Positions 18,404-31,264 of a stretch of 64,000 nt of DNA are shown here, one piece after another (position 1 is the stretch's first letter; each line of letters opens with the position of its first letter). Origin of the DNA: Micromonospora sp. NBC_01813 (GTDB taxonomy: Bacteria; Actinomycetota; Actinomycetes; Mycobacteriales; Micromonosporaceae). Location: assembly GCF_035917335.1 (NCBI RefSeq), contig NZ_CP109067.1, positions 6,323,001 to 6,387,000 of the forward strand, in the 5' to 3' direction. The notes under the pieces were generated by a model that saw only the letters and a program-made list of their open reading frames with translations, had not been told where the DNA came from and ran no database searches. A program made the position numbers and the translations under genes.

Positions 18404-20077
18404 GTGGGTTACGTGGATGTGGCGGCGGTAGGGCACACCCTGCCGGACGGCCGAGAACTGTTCGCCGACGTGTCGTTCCGAGTCGGCGAGGGCACCAAGG
18501 TGGCCCTGGTCGGCCCGAACGGAGCCGGCAAGACGACCCTGCTGCGGATGGTCGCCGGTGACCTGCCGGTGGTCACCGGATCGGTCGCCCGCTCCGGCGG
18601 ACTCGGCGTCATGCGCCAGTTCATCGGCATGATCGGCGACGACCGTACCCTCGCCGACCTGGCGCTGGCGCTCGCGCCGCCGCCGCTGCGGACCGCAGGG
18701 GAACGCCTCGCCGACGCCGAACGGATCATGCGCGGCGCGGACGCCGCCGGCTCGACCGCGGCGGCGGAGAAGACCCAGATCCGGTACGCGAACGCCCTCG
18801 CGGCCTGGGGCGAAGCCGGCGGCTACGAGGTCGAGGTCGTCTTCGACACGGTCGCCACCACCGTGCTCGACCTGCCGTGGGAGCGGGTCCGGGACCGTCC
18901 GGTGCGGACACTGTCCGGTGGACAGCAGAAGCGGTTCGCGCTGGAGTTGCTGCTGCGCGGCACCGACGAGGTGCTGCTGCTCGACGAGCCGGACAACTTC
19001 CTCGACGTACCCGGCAAACGTTGGCTGGAACAGCGGCTGCGCGAATCGACCAAGTCGGTGCTCTACGTCTCGCACGACCGGGAACTGCTCGCCCAGAGCG
19101 CCGACCGGGTGGTCGCCGTCGAAGGCGGCTCCGCCTGGACCCACCCGGGTGGCTTCGCCAGCTGGCACGCCGCCCGCGCGAACCGGCACGCCAAGCTGGA
19201 GGAGCAGCGTCGCCGCTGGGACGAGGAGCACGAGAAGCTGCGTGAGCTGATGCTGATGTACAAGCAGAAAGCGGCGTACAACGACGGGTTGGCCTCGCGG
19301 TACCAGGCGGCGCAGACCCGGCTGCGCAAGTTCGAGGAGGCCGGCCCGCCGCCGCTGCCGCCCAAGGACCAGTCGCTGCGGATGCGGCTGTCCGGCGGCC
19401 GGACCGCCAAACGCGCGGTCATCTGCGAGCAACTGGAGCTGGACGGGCTGACGTACCCGTTCGACCTGGAGATCTGGTACGGCGACCGGGTCGCGGTGCT
19501 CGGCGCCAACGGCACCGGCAAGTCGCACTTCCTGCGGCTGCTGGCCCGGGGCGGAACCGACCCGGACCCGGCGGCCGGCCCGATCGCCGGCGCCACCCTG
19601 GCCCCGGTGGCGCACGGCGGAATGGTCCGGCTCGGTGCCCGGGTCCGCCCCGGACACTTCTCACAGACCCACGACCGGCCCGAACTGCTCGACCAGACCC
19701 TCGCCGACGTGCTGTGGCGCGGCGACGACCACCGCGACGGGATGGACCGGCACGCGGCGATGGGCGTGCTGTCCCGCTACGACCTGGCCGGGCAGGGCGA
19801 CCAGCGCTTCGGCACCCTCTCCGGTGGGCAGCAGGCTCGGTTCCTGGTGCTGCTGCTGGAGCTGTCCGGCGCCACCCTGCTGCTGCTCGACGAGCCGACC
19901 GACAACCTGGACCTGGCGTCGGCCGAGGCGTTGGAGGAAGGACTGAAGGCGTTCGAGGGTACGGTGATCGCCGTCACCCACGACCGCTGGTTCACCCGGT
20001 CGTTCGACCGGTTCGTGCTGTTCCGTGGCGACGGTGACGTGGTGGAGGTGCCCGAGCCGTTCTGGGATGTGGCCTGA
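18404..20077 (+). CDS. ABC-F family ATPase (ribosome-associated type)
   Basis: Two ABC ATPase domains are fused with no membrane segments. Domain 1: Walker A GPNGAGKT (37-44), signature LSGGQQKR, Walker B LLLLDEPDNFLD. A linker follows that is charged and helical around EEQRRRWDEEHEKLRELM. Domain 2: GANGTGKS, LSGGQQAR, LLLLDEPTDNLD. ABC-F proteins act on the ribosome in translation or confer antibiotic protection; this one cannot be assigned to a subgroup by eye. The start is GTG. Length 557. A short gap (57 bases) separates it from the methyltransferase. Confidence 0.93.
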   Translation: MGYVDVAAVGHTLPDGRELFADVSFRVGEGTKVALVGPNGAGKTTLLRMVAGDLPVVTGSVARSGGLGVMRQFIGMIGDDRTLADLALALAPPPLRTAGERLADAERIMRGADAAGSTAAAEKTQIRYANALAAWGEAGGYEVEVVFDTVATTVLDLPWERVRDRPVRTLSGGQQKRFALELLLRGTDEVLLLDEPDNFLDVPGKRWLEQRLRESTKSVLYVSHDRELLAQSADRVVAVEGGSAWTHPGGFASWHAARANRHAKLEEQRRRWDEEHEKLRELMLMYKQKAAYNDGLASRYQAAQTRLRKFEEAGPPPLPPKDQSLRMRLSGGRTAKRAVICEQLELDGLTYPFDLEIWYGDRVAVLGANGTGKSHFLRLLARGGTDPDPAAGPIAGATLAPVAHGGMVRLGARVRPGHFSQTHDRPELLDQTLADVLWRGDDHRDGMDRHAAMGVLSRYDLAGQGDQRFGTLSGGQQARFLVLLLELSGATLLLLDEPTDNLDLASAEALEEGLKAFEGTVIAVTHDRWFTRSFDRFVLFRGDGDVVEVPEPFWDVA

Positions 20078-20117
20078 GCCGCATCGGGCCGCCGGTCGCC
20101 GTCGTAGGGTGACCGGT

Positions 20118-21107
20118 GTGGCTGAGATGATCTATCGCCGGTTGGGCGAATCGGGCTTGATGGTGTCGGCGGTCGGGATTGGCTGCAACAACTTCGGCCG
20201 CAAACTGGACACCGCCGGCACCCGGGCGGTGGTCGACGCGGCGATCGACGCCGGAATCACCCTGTTCGACACCGCCGACATCTACGGCACCCCGCACGGC
20301 GGCTCCGAGGAGCAGCTCGGGGCGGCGCTGCGGGGCCGCCGCGACGACGTGGTGCTGGCCACCAAGTTCGGCATGGACATGTCCGGCATGAATGGCGTCG
20401 ACTACGGGGTACGCGGCTCCCGGCGCTACATCGTGCGGGCCGTCGAGGCGTCGCTGCGCCGACTCGGCACCGACCACATCGACCTGTACCAGTTCCACGA
20501 GCCCGATCCCGGCACCCCGATCGAGGAGACCCTGCAGGCCCTCGACGACCTGGTCCGCGCCGGCAAGGTCCGCTACCTCGGCTGCTCCAACTTTGCTGGC
20601 TGGCAGATCGCCGACGCGGCCTGGGTCGCGCGTACCGGCGGGCTGTCGCCGTTCGTCAGCGCGCAGAACGAGTACAACCTGCTGGACCGGCGGGTGGAGG
20701 CCGAGGTGGTGCCGGCCTGCCGCCGTTTCGGCCTCGGGCTGTTGCCGTACTTCCCGCTCGCCGACGGGCTGCTCACCGGCAAGTACCGCCGGTCCGAGGC
20801 GCCGCCGCCGGGCAGCCGGCTGGCCGGCGAATCCAGCCGGTACGAGGCTCGGCTGGCCGGTGCGCCGTGGGACCTCATCGAAGCCCTCGACGCGTACGCC
20901 GCGAAGCGGGACCTGCCGCTGCTGGCGGTCGCGATCGGCGGTCTGGCCGCCCAGCCGGCGGTGGCGTCGGTGATCGCCGGGGCGACCAACCCCGAGCAGG
21001 TACGGGCGAACGCCGCCGCCGGCAGGTGGCAGCCGGACGCCGACGACCTGGCCGAACTGCAGTCGATCCTGCCGGAGCGCGCCGGGCCGGCCGGCTCGCT
21101 GACCTGA
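20118..21107 (+). CDS. Aldo/keto reductase
   Basis: The 329-residue protein has the AKR (beta/alpha)8 pattern with the catalytic Asp and Tyr in FDTADIYG, the Lys in ATKFG and the His in LYQFHEPD, and a C-terminal NADPH-binding region. It probably reduces small carbonyl compounds; the substrate is unknown. I choose the GTG at 20118 (VAEMIYRRLGESGL), behind AGGGTGA; the ATG at 20127 is an alternative. It follows the ABC-F gene by 40 bases and is followed by a large inverted repeat. Confidence 0.9.
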   Translation: MAEMIYRRLGESGLMVSAVGIGCNNFGRKLDTAGTRAVVDAAIDAGITLFDTADIYGTPHGGSEEQLGAALRGRRDDVVLATKFGMDMSGMNGVDYGVRGSRRYIVRAVEASLRRLGTDHIDLYQFHEPDPGTPIEETLQALDDLVRAGKVRYLGCSNFAGWQIADAAWVARTGGLSPFVSAQNEYNLLDRRVEAEVVPACRRFGLGLLPYFPLADGLLTGKYRRSEAPPPGSRLAGESSRYEARLAGAPWDLIEALDAYAAKRDLPLLAVAIGGLAAQPAVASVIAGATNPEQVRANAAAGRWQPDADDLAELQSILPERAGPAGSLT

Positions 21108-21122
21108 CCCCGGCGAGTTCGC

Positions 21123-21187
21123 AAGATCATGTGAGGCGCAGATACCCTACGCGGCACTCGTAAGGTATCTAAGCCTCACATGATCTT
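21123..21187 (+). repeat. Long two-step inverted repeat after the aldo/keto reductase gene
   Basis: A 15-bp arm (21123-21137, AAGATCATGTGAGGC) pairs perfectly with 21173-21187. Inside, AGATACC (21140-21146) pairs with GGTATCT (21164-21170), leaving a 17-base loop and 2-base internal bulges. It is AT-richer than the surroundings. It may end the reductase transcript or be a small mobile or recognition element; no T-run follows. Confidence 0.8.
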
Positions 21188-21406
21188 CGCCGTTCGGCTG
21201 GACTCTCGCCGATGATCGGGCACCGGTTTGCGTGGAGTGGAAACCAGAGGCAATTCGCGGTGCTTCGTGCGCTTTTTCTGGTGGATGATCAATTAATGGT
21301 TCGACAATGGTGTCGTGGCGTTGTGGTAGAGATATGTCCGTTCAGCAGCGACTGTCGTCTGTCGATCAACCAGTCGTCGGTGAGTGGCATATCAGGAGGT
21401 AGCAAC

Positions 21407-22291
21407 GTGCTTTCGGCATTGTCGAACTCGTCGGTGCCCAGGCGGCAGCTCGGTCGGGAGCTGCGTCGGCTGCGTGAGCAGCTGGCCCGGCTCCCGCAGA
21501 CCACGGCGGCGCGGGAGCTGGAGTGGTCGGCGACCAAACTGTTTCGGATGGAGCGCGGCGAGGTGCCGATGCGCACCGAGGACATCGTGCTGCTCTGCGA
21601 GCTGTACGGCGCGGACCCGAAGATCACCGAGGCGCTGGCCGCCCTGGCCCCGAAGACCCGGGAGAAGGGCTGGTGGCACGACTACGCCAGCATCCCGTCC
21701 TGGTTCGAGCTCTACATAGGTCTCGAAGAGGCTGCCTCCGCGCTCCGCCAGTACCACACTGCCTTCGTGCCTGGCGTGCTGCAGACCCGCGAGTACGCAA
21801 CCGCGGTCTTCAGCATGAACCAGGTCGAGGTGCCGGTGGAGGAGATCGAGCGCAGGGTCGAGGTGCGGATGCGTCGGGCGCGGCTGCTGACCCGAATGGA
21901 GCCCTACCTGCCCAGGTTCGACATCGTGCTCGACGAGTCGATCCTGCGTCGGCCGATCGGTAGTCCGGAGATCATGGCCACCCAGCTCCGACGTCTCGCC
22001 CAGGCCGGTGAGCTACCGAACGTCTCGATCCGGGTGCTGCCCTTCAGCGCCGGGATGCACGCTGGCCTGATGGCGCACGGTTCGTTCATAGTTCTAGATT
22101 TCGCAGAACGCTACGAACCGACCACTGTTTACGTAGAAGGTCTCACCGGGGCGCTCTTCCTGGACCGGCCGGATGAGCGCGACAGCTATGCTTGGAGCTT
22201 CGCCGACATCGGCGAGCTGGCCATGGATGAGCAGTCCAGTCGCGATCTTTTTTGGCGGACGGCAAAGGAGTACGACGGTGATCGACTTTAG
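21407..22291 (+). CDS. Xre-family HTH regulator with DUF5753 domain
   Basis: The 294-residue protein has an N-terminal helix-turn-helix (about 10-60; LGRELRRLREQLARL, AARELEWSATKLFRMERGEVPM) and a DUF5753 domain over the remainder (KGWWHDYASIPSWFELYIGLEEAA, VPGVLQTREYATAVF). This is the WhiJ-like type abundant in actinomycetes and paired with DUF397 proteins. The GTG at 21407 has a perfect AGGAGG seven bases upstream. About 200 AT-richer bases precede it. Its 3' end overlaps the DUF397 gene by 14 bases. Confidence 0.93.
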   Translation: MLSALSNSSVPRRQLGRELRRLREQLARLPQTTAARELEWSATKLFRMERGEVPMRTEDIVLLCELYGADPKITEALAALAPKTREKGWWHDYASIPSWFELYIGLEEAASALRQYHTAFVPGVLQTREYATAVFSMNQVEVPVEEIERRVEVRMRRARLLTRMEPYLPRFDIVLDESILRRPIGSPEIMATQLRRLAQAGELPNVSIRVLPFSAGMHAGLMAHGSFIVLDFAERYEPTTVYVEGLTGALFLDRPDERDSYAWSFADIGELAMDEQSSRDLFWRTAKEYDGDRL

Positions 22292-22478
22292 CTCTGCCAG
22301 GTGGCGGAAAAGCAGCCGATCGAACAACCAGGGCGAGTGTGTCGAGGTGGCTGACGGGTTGGGTGGGGTCGTCGGGGTGCGGGACTCGAAGGATCCGGCT
22401 GGCCCGGTGCTGGCAGTTGCCCCGGCGAGTTGGTCGGCCTTCGTCGCCGCCGCCAAGGCCGGCACCCTGACCAGCTGA
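22278..22478 (+). CDS. DUF397 small protein
   Basis: The 66-residue product has the DUF397 hallmark ARWRKSSRSNNQGECVEVAD and VRDSKDP. It starts at GTG inside the end of the Xre gene, eight bases after AAAGGAG, so translation is coupled. DUF397 proteins pair with Xre/DUF5753 regulators in developmental or antibiotic regulation, and some pairs are reported to behave like toxin-antitoxin modules; the activity of this one is unknown. Confidence 0.92.
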   Translation: MIDFSSARWRKSSRSNNQGECVEVADGLGGVVGVRDSKDPAGPVLAVAPASWSAFVAAAKAGTLTS

Positions 22479-22755
22479 CGACCCGCCGAGGGGCATCGGT
22501 GGGCTAGGTGCGACCGCGCAACAACTCTCCGTAGTTCGCTGGTAAGGGGATGCCGATCGAGGCGTATGCCTCTCTGGCATGAATATGCCGCAGAGGCATA
22601 CCGGTCGTGACGGGACCTGGTTCTGTCGAGGTGGCGCACAGGCTGGCCGGGCAGTGAACCGGGTCACGGATGACAGCGGGGCGCGGGTGGCGGATCGAAG
22701 GTTGCCTCGGATTGGCCCTTGGCGGATCGACGAGTCCGTCGTACGGTAACAGGCA
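22479..22755 (+). promoter_or_regulatory. Gap with palindromic element and thi-operon promoter
   Basis: No gene is seen. The gap holds a nested palindrome (22563-22601, listed separately) and a promoter pair, TTGGCG (22719-22724) and TACGGT (22742-22747), with an ideal 17-base spacer. Transcription would start near 22754, directly before the TPP riboswitch. The match is good on both boxes. Confidence 0.6.
22563..22601 (+). repeat. Nested palindrome, copy 1
   Basis: TATGCCTCT (22565-22573) pairs with AGAGGCATA (22592-22600), and inside it GGCAT (22576-22580) pairs with ATGCC (22585-22589). The same element, differing at one base of the core, lies in reverse orientation at 60733-60776. It could fold as a hairpin or be a protein-binding site. 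Confidence 0.85.
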
Positions 22756-22756
22756 A

Positions 22757-22853
22757 GTAACCCACGGGAGCCCGACGCATCGGGCTGAGAGGGAGGCTGA
22801 CGCAGCCTCCGACCGTCGAACCTGATCCGGGTAATGCCGGCGCAGGGAGGAGT
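22757..22853 (+). promoter_or_regulatory. TPP (thiamine pyrophosphate) riboswitch
   Basis: The conserved thi-box parts are all present: the ACGGGAGCCC and GGGCTGAGAG pyrimidine-sensing arm, a P3 stem GGAGGCTG/CAGCCTCC (8 bp), and the pyrophosphate-sensing arm with GAACCTGATCCGGGTAATGC ending CGCAGGGAGG. The last part provides the GGGAGGAG ribosome-binding site six bases before the thiE GTG, so ligand binding probably blocks translation of the first gene. No terminator is seen between the aptamer and thiE. Confidence 0.96.
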
Positions 22854-22859
22854 CTTGCT

Positions 22860-23534
22860 GTGCCGTCCCTTGGGCGACTGCATCTGATCACCGACACCCG
22901 ACCCGGGTGCGACCCACTCGGGGTACTGCGGGCGGCGCTGGCCGCCGCTCACGCGGCCGCCGCCACCGCCGACCTGGTCGTGCAGGTGCGCGTCGAGGAC
23001 GACATGTCCGACCGGGACGCATACGAGCTGACCGGGCGTGTGGTCGCCGAATGCGCCGCGTACCAGGTGACCTGCCTGGTCAACGACCGGCTGCACGTCG
23101 CGCTCGCCACCGGTGCGGCCGGCGCACACGTCGGCGCGCTGGACCTGCCGGTCGACGCCGCCCGCCGGGTGCTCGGGCCGGCCGCGATCCTCGGTGCCAC
23201 CGCCCGCGACCCGGCCACCGGGCGGGCGGCGGTCAGCGCCGGTGCCACGTACCTCGGGGTCGGCGCCTGCTACGCCACCAGCACCAAGACCGGGCTGCCG
23301 GACCCGATCGGGCCGGCCGGGCTCGCCGCCGTCGCCGCAGCGGTCGACGTGCCGGTGGTCGCGATCGCCGGGGTCACTGTGGACCGGGTGCCGGAGCTGC
23401 TGGCCGCCGGAGCACACGGGGTCGCGGTGGTCGGCGCGCTCGCCGGCGCTGCCGACCCGTGCCGGGCCACCGCCGAGCTGCTGACGGCACTGCGCCGGGC
23501 ACCGGCAGGCGACACGAGCGGAGCGGCGGCATGA
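22860..23534 (+). CDS. thiE: Thiamine-phosphate synthase ThiE
   Basis: ThiE joins HMP pyrophosphate and thiazole phosphate. The 224-residue TIM-barrel keeps LHLITDT near the N-terminus, the VNDRLHVAL motif, HVGALDLP, TYLGVGACYATSTKT and VVAIAGVT with the late GVAVVGALAGAADP phosphate site. The start is GTG, set by the riboswitch-borne ribosome-binding site. It overlaps thiO (ATGA). A second, more divergent member of the family lies downstream after thiG. Confidence 0.93.
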   Translation: MPSLGRLHLITDTRPGCDPLGVLRAALAAAHAAAATADLVVQVRVEDDMSDRDAYELTGRVVAECAAYQVTCLVNDRLHVALATGAAGAHVGALDLPVDAARRVLGPAAILGATARDPATGRAAVSAGATYLGVGACYATSTKTGLPDPIGPAGLAAVAAAVDVPVVAIAGVTVDRVPELLAAGAHGVAVVGALAGAADPCRATAELLTALRRAPAGDTSGAAA

Positions 23535-24714
23535 CGGCGTCGACCAGGTCGACCAGCTCTGCCGAGGGCGCGGATGTGGCGGTGGTCGGCGGTGGGCCGA
23601 TCGGGATGAGCATCGCCTGGCGCTGTGCCCAGCGTGGGCTGCGTACTGTGCTCTACGACCCGGCACCGGGATCCGGGGCGTCGTCGGTCGCGGCCGGCAT
23701 GCTCGCGCCGGTCGCTGAGTCCTACTTCGGTGAAACCACGCTGACCCGGCTGCTGGTCGACTCGGCGGCCCGCTGGCCGGGGTTCGCCGCCGAGCTGACC
23801 GCCGTCACCGGCCACGACATCGGCTACCGCACCGACGGCACCCTCGTCGTCACGCTCACCGCCGACGACCGGCGCGAGGCGGAGCGGCTCTGGGCGTACC
23901 AGCAGAGTCTGGACCTGCCGATCACGCTGCTGCGCACCACGGCGCTGCGGGATCGCGAACCGGCGTTGGCCCCGAGGGTGCGCGGCGGCGCGCTGATGCC
24001 CGACGACCACCAGGTCGACCCGCGTCGGCTGGTCGCGGCGTTGGACACCGCGCTGGACCGGGCCGGGGTCACCGTCGTCCCGCAGCCGGTCACCGACCTT
24101 TCCACGGTGGACGCACGGGTGGTCGTGGTCGCCGCCGGCTGCGGGTCGGCCGCGCTGACCGGGCTGCCGGTCCGCCCGGTCAAGGGACAGATCCTGCGAC
24201 TGCGGGCCCCCGGCGGCGCCGTCGGGTTCCGGCACGTGATCCGGGGGTACGCCGACGGCCGGCACGTCTACCTGGTGCCCCGCGCCGACGGCGAGGTGGT
24301 CGTCGGCGCCACCGTCGAGGAACGCGGCGACACCACCGTCACCGCCGGCGCGGTGCTGGAACTGCTGCGCGCCGCCGCCGATCTGCTGCCGGAGATCGCC
24401 GAGTACGAGCTGGTGCAGGCACAGGCGGCGGCCCGGCCCGGCACCCCGGACAACGCGCCGCTGCTCGGCTGGCACCAAATCGCGCCCGGCGACCCGGCTG
24501 GCGACCCGGCTGGCGAATCGGCCGGCGAATCGGCTGGTGGCCGGCGGGTGCTGGTGGCGACCGGGCATCACCGGCACGGCATCGTGCTGACCCCGTCGAC
24601 CGCCGAGCTGATCGCCGACCTGGCCGGCGGTGCCGAACCGGATCCGGCGCTGGCGCCGCTGCGGCCAGGCCGGTTCGCAGCGCCGACCGCATCGACAACA
24701 GGGGAGGGGAACCA

Positions 24715-24724
<10 letters not shown>
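23531..24724 (+). CDS. thiO: Glycine oxidase ThiO
   Basis: ThiO oxidises glycine to the imine used for thiazole synthesis. The 397-residue flavoprotein has an N-terminal FAD motif ([22 protein letters not shown]), the ThiO/DAO-type segment [11 protein letters not shown] and a C-terminal [11 protein letters not shown]. Between them a loop contains four 12-bp tandem repeats (24488-24535) coding GDPA/GESA units. The ATG overlaps the thiE stop; thiS starts 10 bases before its end. Confidence 0.93.
24488..24535 (+). repeat. In-frame 12-bp tandem repeat inside thiO
   Basis: Four 12-base units (two identical, then two that vary) code for Gly-Asp-Pro-Ala twice and Gly-Glu-Ser-Ala twice, in a surface loop before the C-terminal FAD-contact segment. 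Copy-number change would keep the frame. Confidence 0.85.
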
Positions 24725-26304
<1,580 letters not shown>

Positions 26305-26308
<4 letters not shown>

Positions 26309-27180
26309 CCGGGGCGAACACCACTCCGGTGGTGGCGATGACGATCGCCGGGTCCGACTCCGGTGGCGGGGCCGGCATCCAGGCCGACCTGAAGGTCTTC
26401 GCCGCGCTCGGCGTCCACGGCACCAGCGCGATCACCGCGGTGACCGCGCAGAACACCAAGGGTGTCACCGGTGTGCACCAACTGCCGGCGGCCCAGGTGG
26501 TGGCGCAGATCGACGCGGTCCGCGCCGACCTGGCGGTGCGCGCGGTCAAGACCGGCATGCTCGGTACGGCGCGGATCGCCGGTGCGGTCGCCGCACTCGC
26601 CCGTGCCGGGGAGCTGCCGAACCTGGTCGTCGACCCGGTGCTCGTCTCCACCAGCGGGCACCGGCTCGGCGTGGTCGGCGCGGTGGAGCGGCTGCTGCCG
26701 TACGCGCTGGTGGCCACGCCGAACCGGGCGGAGGCGTCGGCGCTGGTCGGCTGGCCGGTGCGGACCGCCGACGAGATGGCGCGGGCGGCGGCGGAGCTGG
26801 CGGCCGGCGGACCGAGGTTCGTGGTGGTCACCGGTGGCGACCCGGACGGCACCTCGACCGACACGGCGGCGGTCGACGTGGTCGCCATGGCGCCAGGCGT
26901 GGCACCCGGCGTGGCACCCGGCGTGGTCGCCGCTGCGGCCGGCGGGAGTTGGCAGTTGTCCGGCGAGCGGCTGGACACCCGCAACACGCACGGCACCGGA
27001 TGCAGTTTCGCGGCGGCGGTGGCCGCCCGGCTGGCGCTCGGCGACGACGTCCCGGCCGCGCTGATCTTCGCCAAGGAGTACGTCGCGCGGGCGCTGGCCG
27101 GTGCCCGGCACTGGCAGTTGGGTGCCGGGCACGGCCCGATCGACCACTTCGGATGGTCGGCGCGGCCGACAACTACCTGA
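26305..27180 (+). CDS. thiD: Hydroxymethylpyrimidine/phosphomethylpyrimidine kinase ThiD
   Basis: ThiD phosphorylates HMP and HMP-P. The 291-residue ribokinase-fold protein has [22 protein letters not shown] at the N-terminus, VKTGMLGT, the [10 protein letters not shown] segment and the C-terminal anion hole [13 protein letters not shown] loop at about residues 196-207 contains an APGV repeat coded by 12-bp tandem units. The ATG overlaps the tenI-like stop. thiC follows 30 bases later. Confidence 0.95.
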
Positions 27181-30248
<3,068 letters not shown>

Positions 30249-30320
30249 GCCGGGGAGGTTACGGCGGGTCGCGCGCACTGTCGAGGCGAGGTGGCCCGGC
30301 CGGCGCCGACCCTCCGGTGG

Positions 30321-31262
30321 TCAGGCCAGCTGCGGCAGCACCTCGGCGGCGACGAGTTCCAGATGGTCGAGGTCGGTCAGGTCGATGAAGCGCAGATGCA
30401 CCCGGCTGGTGCCGATCGCGGCGAACTCACCGATCCGGTCCACCAACTCGGCCGGCGACCCGATCACCGGGTCCTCCGGCGGCAGGGCGCTCTTCTCGTG
30501 CAGTGGGGCGGCCCGGCGCGCGGCCTCCGCGTCGGTGCGCCCGATCGCGATGACGATCCCGGCGGACATGGTCAGCGGAGCGCGGTCCTGCTCGGCGCGG
30601 CCGACCCGGTGGCAGGCCTCGGTCACCCGCTCGTACGCCGCCGCCGTCTCGGCGACGGACTTGAACGGCATGTTGAACTCGTCGGCGAACTCGGCGGCCA
30701 GCTCCGGGGTGCGTTTCGGTCCCCGCCCGCCGATGATGATCGGCGGGCCCGGCACCTGCGTCGGCTTCGGCAGCGCCGGGGCGTCGACCAGCTGGTAGTG
30801 GTCGCCGTAGAAGCTGAACGTGTCGCCGACCGGTGTGCGCCACAGTCCGGTGATCACCGCGAGTTGCTCGGCAAGCCGGTCGAAACGCTCGCCCACCGGC
30901 GGGAACGGCAGCCCGTACGAGGTGTGTTCGCGGGCGTACCAGCCGGCGCCGATGCCGAGGTCGATCCGGCCGCCACTCATCTGATCCACCTGGGCCACCA
31001 TCACCGCGAGCGGCCCGGGGAGCCGGAACGTCGCCGAGGTGACCAGGGTGCCGAGCCGGATCCGGGAGGTTTCGCGGGCCAGCGCGGCCAGGGTCAGCCA
31101 GGCGTCGGTCGGCCCCGGCAGGGCGAGCTGCTCACCCATCGACTGGTAGTGATCGGCCCGCAGATAGCCCTCGAATCCGGCGTCCTCGGCGAGCCGGGCC
31201 AGCCGGAGCTGGTCGTCGTAGCTGGCACCGCGGTGCGGCTCGGTGAACACACTGACCCGCAT
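30321..31262 (-). CDS. Luciferase-like (LLM) F420-dependent oxidoreductase
   Basis: The 313-residue protein has the bacterial-luciferase TIM-barrel: MRVSVFTEPHR, GLRAD-like GYLRADHYQSM, LGTLVTSATFRLPGPLA, MSGGRIDLGIGAGWY and PPIIIGGRGPKRTPELAAEFADEFN. The GRIDLGIGAGW pattern is typical of the F420-using subgroup common in actinobacteria. It starts 2 bases after the ABC ATPase gene, so they share a transcript. In sulfonate and related uptake systems a flavin- or F420-dependent oxidase often processes the imported compound; the substrate is unknown. Confidence 0.88.
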   Translation of the reverse strand: MRVSVFTEPHRGASYDDQLRLARLAEDAGFEGYLRADHYQSMGEQLALPGPTDAWLTLAALARETSRIRLGTLVTSATFRLPGPLAVMVAQVDQMSGGRIDLGIGAGWYAREHTSYGLPFPPVGERFDRLAEQLAVITGLWRTPVGDTFSFYGDHYQLVDAPALPKPTQVPGPPIIIGGRGPKRTPELAAEFADEFNMPFKSVAETAAAYERVTEACHRVGRAEQDRAPLTMSAGIVIAIGRTDAEAARRAAPLHEKSALPPEDPVIGSPAELVDRIGEFAAIGTSRVHLRFIDLTDLDHLELVAAEVLPQLA

Positions 31263-31264
31263 GG

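Noticed and set aside
22567-22611. 14-codon frame (MPLWHEYAA...) within the palindrome
   Set aside because: The palindromic symmetry explains the conservation between the two copies, and in the second copy the frame runs on into unrelated sequence.
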